DNA from: Pinibacter soli
Lineage (GTDB): Bacteria; Bacteroidota; Bacteroidia; Chitinophagales; Chitinophagaceae
Reading direction: 5' to 3'
DNA length: 64,000 bases
NCBI RefSeq assembly: GCF_029961145.1
Contig: NZ_JASBRG010000007.1
Location: 2,460,189-2,524,188 of the forward strand
This document shows positions 16,880-26,411 of this stretch, one piece after another; within the stretch, counting starts at the first letter, position 1, and every line of letters begins with the position of its first letter. Both the position numbers and the translations under genes were made by a program. The notes beneath the pieces are model-generated. The model was not told where the DNA came from. It was given only the letters and a program-made list of their open reading frames with translations, and ran no database searches.

Positions 16880-18394
16880 TTATGCAGTCTGTGTTACTTC
16901 TTCTCCCAATTCGCCCTCCCATTTGCTAACAACTGTTGTCGCCAAAGCATTGCCTAACACATTTGTTGCGGTTCTGAACATATCACAGAAGTGGTCGATC
17001 GGCAAGATCAATGCGATACCTTCAGGTGGAATTTTAAACATGGCACATGTTGCTGTAACCACTACCAGTGATGCTCTTGGAACTCCGGCAATTCCTTTGC
17101 TGGTAAGCATCAGAACTATCAGCATAGTTAATTGTGTTGGCAAATCGAGAGGCACTTTATATACCTGCGCTATGGTTAAGCTGGCAAAAGTCATGTACAT
17201 CATGCTCCCATCAAGATTGAAACTATAGCCCAATGGCAAAATGAATGACACGATTTTATCCTTACAACCAAAACGCTCAAGTTCCTCTGTAAGTTTTGGA
17301 AAAACCGCTTCGCTGCTGGTTGTACTGAAAGCGATCAACAGCGGTTGTGCAATTCTTTTTACCAGTGCCGGCAATCGATTTTTCAAAATCAAATAACCCA
17401 CCAGCAACAGCAACAGCCAAAGCGTTGCAATACCTATGAGAAAGTAAAAAAGATAGTATCCGTAAAACTTAAAAACTTCTAATCCTTTTACTGCAATTAC
17501 GGCTGATATTGCACCAAACACACCCAGCGGCGCAAAGCCCATTACATAGCCAACCATTTTAAGGATCACGTGTGCAACACCATCGAGCGCTTTGATCATT
17601 GGTTTTGCATAGTCGCCGACAGCGGTCGCAGCAATTCCAAAAAACACACTGAACACCACCAACTGCAGCACTTCATTAGAAGCCATTGATTCTATCACAC
17701 TTTTGGGAATGACGTGCTCAATGAACATGGACAACGAAAAAGAAGATTTTGTTTTACCAATCAGATCACTTGCTTCAGCTGCATCGCCGCTACTCAGGTT
17801 TATAACATGACCCGGCTGAAAAACATTTACATAGACCAACCCAATCAAAAGACTGATCAGGGATGCGGTAACAAACCAGAGCAATGCCTTACCGCCAACA
17901 CGCCCTACTGTTTTTAAATCGCCCAGTTTAGCAATACCTACTACCAATGTGCAGAACACCAATGGCGCGATTATCATTTGCACAAGGCGAAGGAAAATAA
18001 CGGTCAGTAATTTTATGCTGGTAGCAAAATTATCCAGTCTCGTAAAGGCTACACCGTGTTTAGGCTGCTCTACTATTTTCTCAATCTTCGTACCCGGATG
18101 TACCTTGATGTAGGTTGGAACGTACTTGCCATCAATGTCAGTTATCGTTCTCCATGCGCTCCCGCTTGCTACGGTATCAATTCTGTAACTGTCTTCGTCT
18201 TTATATACAATGATTGGCTGCTTTACAACCTGGGATGATATCTGAAGGACAACGGTGTCTTTTCCGGCAAATCCCTCTTTGGGTTTGTATTGTAGCCTTT
18301 TACCGCCGCCACTCTCGTGGATAAAATATCCGACGATTACGCCTAATAACATTGCTATGATGATCCACAATGTGAGTTTATTGCCTTTTGACAT
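16880..18394 (-). CDS. Dicarboxylate/amino acid:cation symporter with a periplasmic insert
   Basis: A 504-residue DAACS (GltP/DctA) transporter. The serine-rich hairpin (AFSTTSSEAVFPKLTE) and the GYSFNLDGSMMYM substrate and Na+ site are present, with SKGIAGVPRASLVV and PIDHFCDMFRTATNVLGN at the end. It takes up glutamate, aspartate or C4-dicarboxylates. An insert of about 90 residues (28-118) separates helices 1 and 2, starting KRLQYKPKEGFAGKDTVVLQ, so it would form a soluble periplasmic domain. The rest has the usual length. It starts 47 bases upstream of the DedA start codon and may be cotranscribed with it. Confidence 0.92.
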   Translation of the reverse strand: MSKGNKLTLWIIIAMLLGVIVGYFIHESGGGKRLQYKPKEGFAGKDTVVLQISSQVVKQPIIVYKDEDSYRIDTVASGSAWRTITDIDGKYVPTYIKVHPGTKIEKIVEQPKHGVAFTRLDNFATSIKLLTVIFLRLVQMIIAPLVFCTLVVGIAKLGDLKTVGRVGGKALLWFVTASLISLLIGLVYVNVFQPGHVINLSSGDAAEASDLIGKTKSSFSLSMFIEHVIPKSVIESMASNEVLQLVVFSVFFGIAATAVGDYAKPMIKALDGVAHVILKMVGYVMGFAPLGVFGAISAVIAVKGLEVFKFYGYYLFYFLIGIATLWLLLLLVGYLILKNRLPALVKRIAQPLLIAFSTTSSEAVFPKLTEELERFGCKDKIVSFILPLGYSFNLDGSMMYMTFASLTIAQVYKVPLDLPTQLTMLIVLMLTSKGIAGVPRASLVVVTATCAMFKIPPEGIALILPIDHFCDMFRTATNVLGNALATTVVSKWEGELGEEVTQTA

Positions 18395-18562
18395 AATGTT
18401 TTAGCGACTATTAAGGTTAATAAGCACCGAAAGTTCAAAAAAAAATTGACTTGACAAAAATTTAGTATAAAAGCCCCCAGACGCTTCATTCCCTTTGAGG
18501 GCCACTATTGGTGCGAAGGTCGTGGAAAAATTAAGCGGCGAATGCTATTCCCACATGGTTTA

Positions 18563-21500
18563 TTATTGTTTTACAAACTTAAAATGCCTCCATTCATTAT
18601 TTATTCTTACCTGCAAAATATATACGCCATTGACTAGGGAAGAAACATTCAATGATGTTTTGCCTTCAGCTATACCAATTTGTTTCGTTTCAACTACTTT
18701 ACCATCAATAGAAATAACCCGGAGCATCACATTTTCCTCTCTTTTACTGAAAGTAATATTCAGGTCATTGTTTACAGGGCTTGGGTAGATGCTTATAACC
18801 TGTCCTTTGTTGTTATCAAACTGCACAGCTATGACGTTACTGTATGTAAAGGCTCCGTTCAGATCCACTTGTTTTAGCCTGTAGTAGTTTGCACCTTCTA
18901 CCGGAGAGTAGTGGATAAAGCTGTAATCCTGCACCAAGCCGGAATTTCCCTTGCTTTTTACTTGCCCCGCTTTATAGAAATTCGTACCGTCTACGCTTGT
19001 TTCCACATCAAAATAGCTGCTATTGATTTCCGTTGATGTTGCCCAATTTAGCGCAACGTTATCATTCTGGCTCTTTCCCGTAAAAGATAGCAATGTAACA
19101 GGCAAAGGCGTTACGTCTATTGCGCCAATTCCGAAACCAGAGAAGCCTGTATTGAATGTGGCAGAAATGGCGGTATCACTACCAAAGTCTTCTTTTGTGA
19201 ATGGGGCCCATTGAACATCCGATACATATGGCGTGGCTGGCGATACTTCCGATATGTTGTGATTGGAAATCTTCACTACTCTCATATCTGCATCAGAAAG
19301 GTTTTTAGCCGTTATGCTTCTCCAACCGTCTATTTCCGCTTTCGTATAGTATAAGGTAATCTTGTACTGACCGTTCGGATTAGCGTTGGTTGGCGTTACT
19401 TTAAATGTTGTAGCTGCCACTTTTTTGTCGTTTGTGTTATGCCAGAAAATATTGGCACTTGTACCTGCTCTGTCTATTTCCACTTTTGTACAACCATAAT
19501 CGAAGCTTGACAAGTTCTGTATGTTCGCCAGCAGCTTGCCAGCGGCATCTTTAAAATACACAAGGGCATTGGCTCCCAGGTATTCTTCATCAGAACTTAT
19601 CGCTGATTCGACAAATAAGCCAAAGGAGCAGTCGAAAGTTATAGCAGGGTTGCTGGTGGCAACGTATCCAACAGGCAGTGCGCATCCACTGGAAGCTCCA
19701 CTCCCACTACTAAGCGCTGCTACATATTGCCCGTAATCTGCGTTAAATGCCAGTTCATCGAAGTTGGAATTTGTGTTTCCGTTATCATAACACATATTGA
19801 TCACTATGTTTGACTGGCCATCCCAGTTAAAATTAGTGGAGAAAGGTATATTGTTGGTTCCCACCGTGGTTGTATAATTACCAGAGTATACAGTTGTAAA
19901 ACCTGTGGTTGACGCAAAATTGCCCAATGTTGTAGTCGTGGTGGGTACCTGACACATAGAAACTGTAAATCCAGTAAAAGGCTTCGTGCTGTTTTTGGTT
20001 GTAACCTGTAACTTAAGTGCCGTTAAAACTGCGGCATTGACTATGCCTGCATTATAGAGATCTGCCTTTCTATATAAATACTGCACTCTATGGCGGTGCA
20101 GATCACCCGAAAAACAGCTAACTATACTTCCGCCCGACGTTGTGGGTGTTTTAATTAGGGCAATTGATCCAGAGAAATAAGTCACCGGTGCTACATCATC
20201 ATCGTTTAATGTAATTGTAAGTGCAGGGTTAATATTTCCTATTGATGTGGATGTGTTGCTCAAAGTAAAAGCAAGCGATATTGTTTTTTGCAACTCTATT
20301 GCTTTATCATCGTAAATGCGAACGGTAAAGCTTTTGGTTTCATCGCTCGAAGTTGAAAACGGAATATCTAAAGATGGTGATGTAAAACTGCCGTTGGTAG
20401 TAATGTCATAATCCGTTCCACGCACTGCAGTACCACCTAAGGTTAGCGTTGCGGTAACGGCTTGTGCAGGTTGAGGACCGCTGCTGAGGATGCGATAACT
20501 GTAGTCTGTATAGCCACGACAGTTGTCTACACTTGTAGTGGCCTCTGTTACAGAACTACTGCCTATTTCAAAATTAATTTGAGAAACACAGGCGGGTGCC
20601 ATGTCTATTGACAAGCTTCCCAGCGAATTTGCCAGTGAAGCTCTCAATGAGCCCAATGCTGCACTTACCCTTGCACTTTGGCCCGCTGTGAAAAGCAAAT
20701 ATGAAGTGGTGTAGTTCATAAAATTGCTTTCCGTATTGGCAGTATAGGACTGATTTACGCATGGGTTGTTTCCTGTGCGTGGCGTAAAATCGACAACACC
20801 ATTAAGCTGATTGAACCTGATAGGATCGGTATCACAAACCCTGTCTCCATCTAAATTGCAATCGTTATTAGTATTAGGCGGACAGGTGTTCTTATCCGGA
20901 GACCCCTCAAACGGATGGTATAAACTAAACGCATGGCCCATCTCATGTGGCAATGTTTTTTGTCCTGATTTCATTTGAGTCGCCAGCATAACAGTGCCGT
21001 CGAGCGAAGCTGGTGCCCCCGCGAAATAAGCATACCCCGCTATAAATTGTCCGTTGGTGCCATCATTCCCGTCTATTTTATCCACTACCCAAATGTTATA
21101 ATACGAGTTTGGATCCCATCGGCTAAGGTTTTTTACATTTATCTCATTAGTGCCCGACGTACTGTTCATGTTAACACCGTTGGCAACATAATTAGGAATG
21201 CCCGAACCATCAATGCGTTCAATACCAGTAGTAGCTGAGCAATAAGGAGTCCGTTTTGCCAAAACAAACTGAATTCCCAGGTTAGTGCTGCCGCTTGTTA
21301 CAGAAGCATCTGCCGCATATACCTTGTTCAGGTAATCAATGGCTCCCTGTACGTCAGCATCCGACGGATTGTAGATTGAGCCCACAGCGCCACCGGTATG
21401 AATAACGTGCACTACTACCGGAATAATCGCAGTAGACAATGTCCCAAATCCATGGACAGATTTTGATTTCTTTTCCGGAATGATTTTTTGGATCTTCTGT

Positions 21501-21643
21501 TCATTTAACTGCACTTGATTCGCATACTGTGGATCAATCGTTAGCCTGGTTTGGTGAATATGATCAAATCCGCAAATGGGCTGCGCAAAGGAAGTTATAG
21601 AAAAGATACAGCACAGCAGCGAAAGGATAAACCTGAATTTCAT
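18563..21643 (-). CDS. Secreted M43-type metalloprotease with a T9SS sorting domain
   Basis: 1026 residues. Signal peptide 1-20. Metzincin zinc site HEMGHAFSLYH (233-243), with the Met-turn as NFMNYTTSYLLF (M309) and FTAGQ after it: the M43 cytophagalysin/pappalysin order. The usual Gly of HExxHxxGxxH is Ser here. A Calx-beta-like segment follows (VTEATTSVDNC, GGTAVRGTDYDI), then beta-rich regions, and a C-terminal T9SS type A sorting domain (SIYPSPVNNDLNITFSK, NGVYILQVRIN). The protein should leave by the type IX system and act outside the cell or on its surface. Single gene. Confidence 0.9.
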   Translation of the reverse strand: MKFRFILSLLCCIFSITSFAQPICGFDHIHQTRLTIDPQYANQVQLNEQKIQKIIPEKKSKSVHGFGTLSTAIIPVVVHVIHTGGAVGSIYNPSDADVQGAIDYLNKVYAADASVTSGSTNLGIQFVLAKRTPYCSATTGIERIDGSGIPNYVANGVNMNSTSGTNEINVKNLSRWDPNSYYNIWVVDKIDGNDGTNGQFIAGYAYFAGAPASLDGTVMLATQMKSGQKTLPHEMGHAFSLYHPFEGSPDKNTCPPNTNNDCNLDGDRVCDTDPIRFNQLNGVVDFTPRTGNNPCVNQSYTANTESNFMNYTTSYLLFTAGQSARVSAALGSLRASLANSLGSLSIDMAPACVSQINFEIGSSSVTEATTSVDNCRGYTDYSYRILSSGPQPAQAVTATLTLGGTAVRGTDYDITTNGSFTSPSLDIPFSTSSDETKSFTVRIYDDKAIELQKTISLAFTLSNTSTSIGNINPALTITLNDDDVAPVTYFSGSIALIKTPTTSGGSIVSCFSGDLHRHRVQYLYRKADLYNAGIVNAAVLTALKLQVTTKNSTKPFTGFTVSMCQVPTTTTTLGNFASTTGFTTVYSGNYTTTVGTNNIPFSTNFNWDGQSNIVINMCYDNGNTNSNFDELAFNADYGQYVAALSSGSGASSGCALPVGYVATSNPAITFDCSFGLFVESAISSDEEYLGANALVYFKDAAGKLLANIQNLSSFDYGCTKVEIDRAGTSANIFWHNTNDKKVAATTFKVTPTNANPNGQYKITLYYTKAEIDGWRSITAKNLSDADMRVVKISNHNISEVSPATPYVSDVQWAPFTKEDFGSDTAISATFNTGFSGFGIGAIDVTPLPVTLLSFTGKSQNDNVALNWATSTEINSSYFDVETSVDGTNFYKAGQVKSKGNSGLVQDYSFIHYSPVEGANYYRLKQVDLNGAFTYSNVIAVQFDNNKGQVISIYPSPVNNDLNITFSKREENVMLRVISIDGKVVETKQIGIAEGKTSLNVSSLVNGVYILQVRINNEWRHFKFVKQ

Positions 21644-22058
21644 TAGCTAATTTTGGTTGAACTGATAATAAATCTATAATAAAAACCAACGCAAACTCAT
21701 TTAGTGACGTTAAGTCGCTTGACAGTATCGATTAATGATCAACTAATGGTAGCGACGCAATGGATGTTTTGGTTATTTAAAAAAGAGTAAGATTAAACGT
21801 GACGGCTGTATTAAGGGTTTAATGTAGGGCATTGAGGACATCGAATTTTACCATAAATTTCCTCACCAATAACTGCTATAAAATTAGTTTTTCCGTTTGA
21901 TTTTATCCAGCACAATGGATAAAGTTTACTGTTTATTCATTCCATTTTTTCTTCACCCAATTCCAAATCAACAGCTTAAATCGGTCGATTTTTGAAGATA
22001 ATTGTTTACTTTACCTGCCTAAATTAAACTTGTTTTAAAAACCTAATTAACAGCTAAT
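21644..22058. other. Intergenic region between divergent genes, 415 bp
   Basis: AT-rich. It contains GCTTGACAGTATCGATTAATG and a short CACAATGGAT-type stretch, but no repeat arms, hairpin with T-run or credible small ORF. Promoters of the M43 protease and the amino acid permease must be here; no exact TAnnTTTG box was found. Confidence 0.45.
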
Positions 22059-23681
22059 ATGAGTTTGTTCGTAAAGAAACCGCTGGGACAGTTGCTTGCC
22101 CAGGCTGAAGACAGTGAAAAGGGATTGAAGCGAACCCTTGGAGCCGGTAATCTGATCGCTTTGGGAATTGGTGCCATTATTGGCGCGGGATTGTTTGTAA
22201 GAACCGCTGCCGCTGCCGCAGAAGCCTCCGGTCCCGCAGTTACGTTATCATTCGTTATCGCAGCCATTGGTTGTGCTTTCGCTGGTTTGTGCTATGCAGA
22301 ATTTGCCAGCATGATCCCTATCGCCGGTAGTGCTTACGCTTACTCTTATGTAACAATGGGCGAATTGGTTGCCTGGATCATCGGCTGGGCGCTTATTATG
22401 GAATATGCCCTTGGTGCCGCCACGGTTTCCATTGCATGGAGCGAATACTTAAATAACTTATTAGGAGGAGGTATCCCATATGAATGGTGCCACTCTCCTT
22501 TTGAATCACTACACAAAGTAACCGGAGACGCCGTTGCACAGTTTACCGCTGCCATGCCTGAGCTTACAAAAGGCATCAAAAACGGCGTACTTTTGCTTAG
22601 CGAAGATCAAATGAAAGTGCTGCCTGCGAGCCTTGCACCATTGGTACAATCTACACACGGTCTTGTAAATGCTCCTGCTCTTCTCATTCTTTTGCTTCTT
22701 ACTTTATTACTTATAAAAGGAACACAGGAATCAGCTTTTGTAAACGCGATCATCGTGTTTGTAAAAGTTGCCATCGTTCTTTTGTTCATCGCAATTGGTT
22801 GGAAATTTATCAATCCCGCGAACCACACACCTTATTTGATCCCTGCAAATACGCCAGGTCATGAAGGTTTCTTCAAACATGGCTGGGGCGGTTTATTAGG
22901 CGGCGCTGCCATTGTATTCTTTGCCTTTATTGGCTTCGATGCGGTAAGCACTGCAGCACAAGAAGCAAAGAATCCAAAAAGAGACATGCCAATCGGTATC
23001 CTCGGTTCATTGGTGGTTTGTACCATTCTGTACATCCTTTTTGGGCACGTTCTTACGGGTGTTGCTAACTGGCAGGAATTTAAAACTGCGGGAAAAGAAG
23101 CATCTGTAGCGTATGCTATTCAAACATACATGAAAGGTTATGGCTGGTTAGGCACAAGCGTAACTGTTGCGATCCTTGCGGGTTTTTCTTCTGTAATCCT
23201 CGTGATGTTGATGGGTCAGAGCCGCGTGTTCTACACCATGAGCAACGACGGTTTGATTCCTAAAGTGTTCGGCGATCTTCACCCGAAATTCAAAACACCT
23301 TACAAAGCAAACCTTATTCTTTTAGTATTCGTTGGCCTTTTCGCTGGATTCGTTCCGGGACATGTTGCGGGTGATCTGACTTCCTTCGGAACATTGTTCG
23401 CATTCGTTCTGGTAAGCGCAGGCGTTTGGATATTGAGAAGAAAAGAACCCAATATTGCACGTCCTTTCAGAGCGCCTTTGGTTCCACTTGTTCCGATCTT
23501 GGGTGTGATCATTTGCGGCGGTATGATCGTGGCGCTTGATGCACAAACGTTGAAAGTCGCGTTCCTTTGGATGGCAGTGGGTTTAGTAGTCTACTTCCTC
23601 TATAGCAGAAAGCACAGCAAACTTCGAAATCCAAGTGAAATACTTACACGAGCAAAAGACTTCGAAAAGATTGAGAAATAA
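22059..23681 (+). CDS. APC-family amino acid permease, CAT-like
   Basis: A 540-residue inner membrane transporter with 12 or more helices. The N-terminal GIGAIIGAGLFVRTAAAA is the unwound helix 1 substrate site of APC transporters, and the GLKRTLGAGNLIALG opening and the FAFIGFDAVSTAAQEAKNPKRDMP segment are typical of the cationic amino acid transporter subgroup. It probably takes up basic or neutral amino acids; the substrate is not certain. A terminator lies five bases after the stop. Confidence 0.92.
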   Translation: MSLFVKKPLGQLLAQAEDSEKGLKRTLGAGNLIALGIGAIIGAGLFVRTAAAAAEASGPAVTLSFVIAAIGCAFAGLCYAEFASMIPIAGSAYAYSYVTMGELVAWIIGWALIMEYALGAATVSIAWSEYLNNLLGGGIPYEWCHSPFESLHKVTGDAVAQFTAAMPELTKGIKNGVLLLSEDQMKVLPASLAPLVQSTHGLVNAPALLILLLLTLLLIKGTQESAFVNAIIVFVKVAIVLLFIAIGWKFINPANHTPYLIPANTPGHEGFFKHGWGGLLGGAAIVFFAFIGFDAVSTAAQEAKNPKRDMPIGILGSLVVCTILYILFGHVLTGVANWQEFKTAGKEASVAYAIQTYMKGYGWLGTSVTVAILAGFSSVILVMLMGQSRVFYTMSNDGLIPKVFGDLHPKFKTPYKANLILLVFVGLFAGFVPGHVAGDLTSFGTLFAFVLVSAGVWILRRKEPNIARPFRAPLVPLVPILGVIICGGMIVALDAQTLKVAFLWMAVGLVVYFLYSRKHSKLRNPSEILTRAKDFEKIEK

Positions 23682-23685
23682 ATTT

Positions 23686-23711
23686 AAAGGCGCCTCCGGG
23701 CGTCTTTTTTT
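23686..23711 (+). terminator. Intrinsic terminator of the APC permease
   Basis: Stem AAAGGCGCC (23686-23694) with GGCGTCTTT (23699-23707), one G-T pair, loop TCCG, T-run to 23711. Confidence 0.85.
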
Positions 23712-23713
23712 AT

Positions 23714-23816
23714 GACTAAATAACTGATTAACTGAATAACTGAATCTTAACCTTCAATCAGCGGTTTCGATATTCAAACAATCAGTTATTCAATTATTCA
23801 GTTATTCAGTTATTGC
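23714..23816. repeat. Tandem-word inverted repeat (TAACTGAA class)
   Basis: Left arm 23716-23744 (AAATAACTGATTAACTGAAT). Right arm 23780-23816 in the inverse vocabulary (ATCAGTTATTCAATTATTC). It follows a complete terminator, so the repeat is not needed for termination here. Confidence 0.8.
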
Positions 23817-23839
23817 TTGGCAACATGCCCGCCATCTCC

Positions 23840-23847
23840 TAATTTTG
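23840..23847 (+). promoter_or_regulatory. Promoter -7 box for yebC
   Basis: TAATTTTG, an exact TAnnTTTG match, followed by C; 79 bases before the yebC ATG. It argues against the longer reading frame that opens at 23845. Confidence 0.5.
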
Positions 23848-23925
23848 CCGAACCTAAAATATTCACGTGTTTGCCTGCCAATTGAGGCTCATACACTTAA
23901 ACGTTCAAATTCGAAATTATATATC

Positions 23926-24648
23926 ATGGGAAGGATTTTTGAAGTTCGTAAATCAACCATGTTTGCCCGCTGGGATCGCATGGCAAAACAGTTTACCCGT
24001 ATTGGAAAGGAAATTGTGATCGCTGTTAAAGCCGGTGGCCCAGATCCTGATACCAACCCCGCTTTGCGTCGTTGCTACCTGAATGCCAAGGCGGTAAACA
24101 TGCCTAAGGACCGAGTAGAAGCTGCTATTAAAAGAGCTTCTGGTAAAGACATGACCAACTACGACGAGATCCTGTATGAAGGTTATGCTCCGCACGGTGT
24201 AGCTGTTCTTATTGAAACTGCAACCGACAACCACGTTCGTACTGTGGCGAACGTAAAATCTATTTTCAACAAAGGAGATGGTGCTTTGGGAAACAGTGGA
24301 AGTGTTAGTTTCCAGTTTAAGAAAATGGGTGTTTTCAAATTGAATCCTGCAGGTTTGAGTGCAGATGAACTGGAGCTGGAATTGATCGATGCCGGTCTTG
24401 ATGAAATGGGAGAAGGTAGCGGTGAAAATGGCGAAGATGTACTGGTGTTGCGCTGCGCATTCACCGATTTTGGTAACCTTCAAAAAGCACTGGAGGACAA
24501 AGGCATCACACCTATCAGCTCCGAGCTTGAGTGGATCCCAACTTCTACAGTTGAGCTAAACGAAGAACAAGCGCAGGATGTACTGAAACTGGTTGATAAA
24601 CTGGAGCAGGACGACGACGTTCAAAAAGTGTTTCACAACTTGAAGTAA
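23926..24648 (+). CDS. yebC: YebC/PmpR family (TACO1-like) protein
   Basis: A 240-residue cytosolic protein of the YebC/TACO1 family, which acts in transcriptional control or in translation of proline-rich stretches. Seen: [21 protein letters not shown] (the Bacteroidota form of the N-terminus, in place of AGHSKWANIKHRK), [37 protein letters not shown] and the [11 protein letters not shown] hinge. The start is the ATG at 23926, where homology begins. A spacer filled by a tandem-word repeat follows immediately after the stop. Confidence 0.92.
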   Translation: MGRIFEVRKSTMFARWDRMAKQFTRIGKEIVIAVKAGGPDPDTNPALRRCYLNAKAVNMPKDRVEAAIKRASGKDMTNYDEILYEGYAPHGVAVLIETATDNHVRTVANVKSIFNKGDGALGNSGSVSFQFKKMGVFKLNPAGLSADELELELIDAGLDEMGEGSGENGEDVLVLRCAFTDFGNLQKALEDKGITPISSELEWIPTSTVELNEEQAQDVLKLVDKLEQDDDVQKVFHNLK

Positions 24649-24815
24649 TCCAATTTGAAAATTTGAGGATTTGAAAATTTGAAAATTTGAAAATGCTTCA
24701 GGTGTGTCTTGCTAAACTTTTTATTTGCTTGCCTCTGTGGCGAGCTAATTTAAACAACGACAAGTTGCGCAGAAAGCATTTTCAAATTCTCAAATCTTCA
24801 AATTATCAAATTATC
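24649..24815. repeat. Tandem-word inverted repeat (TTTGAAAA class)
   Basis: Left arm from the base after the yebC stop (24649-24694; words TTTGAAAA, TTTGAGGA, period 8). Right arm 24777-24813 (ATTTTCAAATTCTCAAATC and on). The entry sequence TCCAATTTGAAAATTTGA is identical to that after the hydrolase stop at 46594. Confidence 0.82.
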
Positions 24816-24820
24816 CCGCT

Positions 24821-25219
24821 TTGCAAAGTAAACCTGTAATATTATTCGATGGCGTTTGTAATCTCTGCAACGGCTCTGTTCAGTTTGTTATCAAACGCGA
24901 TAAACAAAACAGGTTTCAGTTTGCCTCTTTACAATCCGAATTTGGCCGTAGCATTCTCGCTCAATACAAACTATCTTCCGGCGATTTTGACTCTTTTCTT
25001 CTTTTGGAAAACGATACGCTGTTTACAAAATCAACAGGAGCTTTAAAAGTCCTATCACAACTACATAACTGGCACTGGTCCACGATTCTTCTTTTCATTC
25101 CAAAATTCATCAGAGACGCTGTTTACAGCTTCATTGCGCGGAACCGTTACCGTTGGTTCGGCAAGCGCGAAGCGTGCTGGGTACCAACTCCCGAGCTTAA
25201 GGCGAAGTTTCTTCAATAG
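24821..25219 (+). CDS. DCC-family thiol-disulfide oxidoreductase-like protein (DUF393)
   Basis: 132 residues from a TTG start. The family hallmark LFDGVCNLCNGSVQF is at the N-terminus, with the CxxC-like pair C13 and C16, followed by the typical FASLQSEFGRSIL and a C-terminal YRWFGKREACWVP. DCC proteins have a thioredoxin-like fold with a DxxCxxC motif and are presumed redox-active, but no reaction is established. No ATG exists between the upstream repeat and the motif, so TTG at 24821 is the best start; the right arm of the preceding repeat ends only a few bases before it. Confidence 0.85.
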   Translation: MQSKPVILFDGVCNLCNGSVQFVIKRDKQNRFQFASLQSEFGRSILAQYKLSSGDFDSFLLLENDTLFTKSTGALKVLSQLHNWHWSTILLFIPKFIRDAVYSFIARNRYRWFGKREACWVPTPELKAKFLQ

Positions 25220-25223
25220 GGAT

Positions 25224-25341
25224 GAATCCAGAAATGTCAATCGTGAATCAGGGCACCCAACACAATCTTCGCGCTTTTATTATTCTTTTTTGGACAACGA
25301 ACGTCAACTACCTATTCACGATTCACCATTGTCTATTCACG
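25224..25341. repeat. Tandem-word inverted repeat (GTGAATC class); rest of the spacer empty
   Basis: Left arm about 25224-25252 (GTCAATC, GTGAATC). Right arm 25310-25341 (CTATTCACGATTCACCATTG). From 25342 to the OmpA gene at 25527 I see no gene, hairpin or exact promoter box. Confidence 0.65.
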
Positions 25342-25526
25342 TTTTTTTTGCACAAAATCCAACCATTTAATCCTCGCATTTGTTGTTTGTTACTGTTGCT
25401 ATAGGAGTGATTGGCCCATCAAAGTCGATCACGTTTAACGCGTCCTACCTGTTGAAACAACCAGTTAATATCCTCTTAATAAGTCGTTTGTTTTAATTCC
25501 CTGTTAATCATATTAAATACATCACC

Positions 25527-26285
25527 ATGACAAGAAAATTAATCATTCCCATTACACTTATTTGTATAGTGCTGTTTACTTCTTGCGCTGCAAAGAAAAA
25601 ACTAGCAGCTGCTGAAGCCGCCAATACACAATTGCAGGCCGACAAAGCAGCTCTTACTTCAAAAAATGAAGCCTTGCAAAAACAGCTGGACGAGTTTGAC
25701 GCCCAAAGAAAAGCGAATATGGCTGCATTTGAAAAGTACAGGGCAGAATGTGAAAACGCCAAACAAAAACTGGAGGTGGTACGGGCTTTGGTAGCTGAAC
25801 AATATGCAACGTTGCAGGAAGTAGATAAAAAGATCGCAGATGCTCTTTCTAATTTCAACGATAAGGGTGTGGATGTATACTATAAAGAAGGACTGGTATA
25901 TGTAAGCATGTCCGAAGGTTTATTGTACAAAAGCGGCAGCTCTACACTAGGGCCAGATGCTAAAGCTGCCTTGGGCAACCTTGCTTCTGTACTCAACGAA
26001 TACCCGAAATTAAAAGTATACGTGGTAGGCAACACGGATGATAAACCTTTCAAGAAAGGTGGCGACAACATGACGCTTAGCACGGACAGAGCAAACGGTG
26101 TTGTAAAAATTCTCCGCGACGATTACAAAGTGGATCCAAGCCGTCTGACATCTGCAGGCAGAGGCAAATATTCCCCTGTTGCTGATAACAGCACTGCGGA
26201 TGGCCGCGCTAAAAACAGAAGAACTGAAATCATTATAAACCCAGACCTGATAAAGATTTGGCAAAGTGTGCAGGACAGCCAGTAG
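25527..26285 (+). CDS. OmpA-family outer membrane lipoprotein
   Basis: 252 residues. Lipobox LFTSC puts the lipid-bearing Cys near residue 20. A coiled coil follows (about 25-110, AAEAANTQLQADKAALTSKN), then an OmpA C-terminal peptidoglycan-binding domain (LLYKSGSSTLGPDAKAAL, DNMTLSTDRANGVVKIL, RLTSAGRGKYSPVADN, RAKNRRTEIII). It anchors the outer membrane to peptidoglycan; the coiled coil would span the periplasm. The equivalent of the TGHTD motif reads VVGNTDDKP. Single gene followed at once by the GTACGAT-class repeat. Confidence 0.92.
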   Translation: MTRKLIIPITLICIVLFTSCAAKKKLAAAEAANTQLQADKAALTSKNEALQKQLDEFDAQRKANMAAFEKYRAECENAKQKLEVVRALVAEQYATLQEVDKKIADALSNFNDKGVDVYYKEGLVYVSMSEGLLYKSGSSTLGPDAKAALGNLASVLNEYPKLKVYVVGNTDDKPFKKGGDNMTLSTDRANGVVKILRDDYKVDPSRLTSAGRGKYSPVADNSTADGRAKNRRTEIIINPDLIKIWQSVQDSQ

Positions 26286-26289
26286 GGAA

Positions 26290-26386
26290 TGTACGAAGTA
26301 CGATGTACGATGTACGATGTACGAAAGTCTTTTGATGTTGTATTTACATGAATGTCGTACATCGTACTTCGTACACCGTACACTGC
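26290..26386. repeat. Tandem-word inverted repeat (GTACGAT class)
   Basis: Left arm 26290-26326: GTACGAA, GTACGAT, GTACGAT, GTACGAT in 7-base steps. Right arm 26353-26386: GTCGTACATCGTACTTCGTAC. Unlike the other classes the word has no stop codon in any frame on either strand. Confidence 0.82.
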
Positions 26387-26411
26387 ACAACCGGCCTTTC
26401 AAAAAATGATT

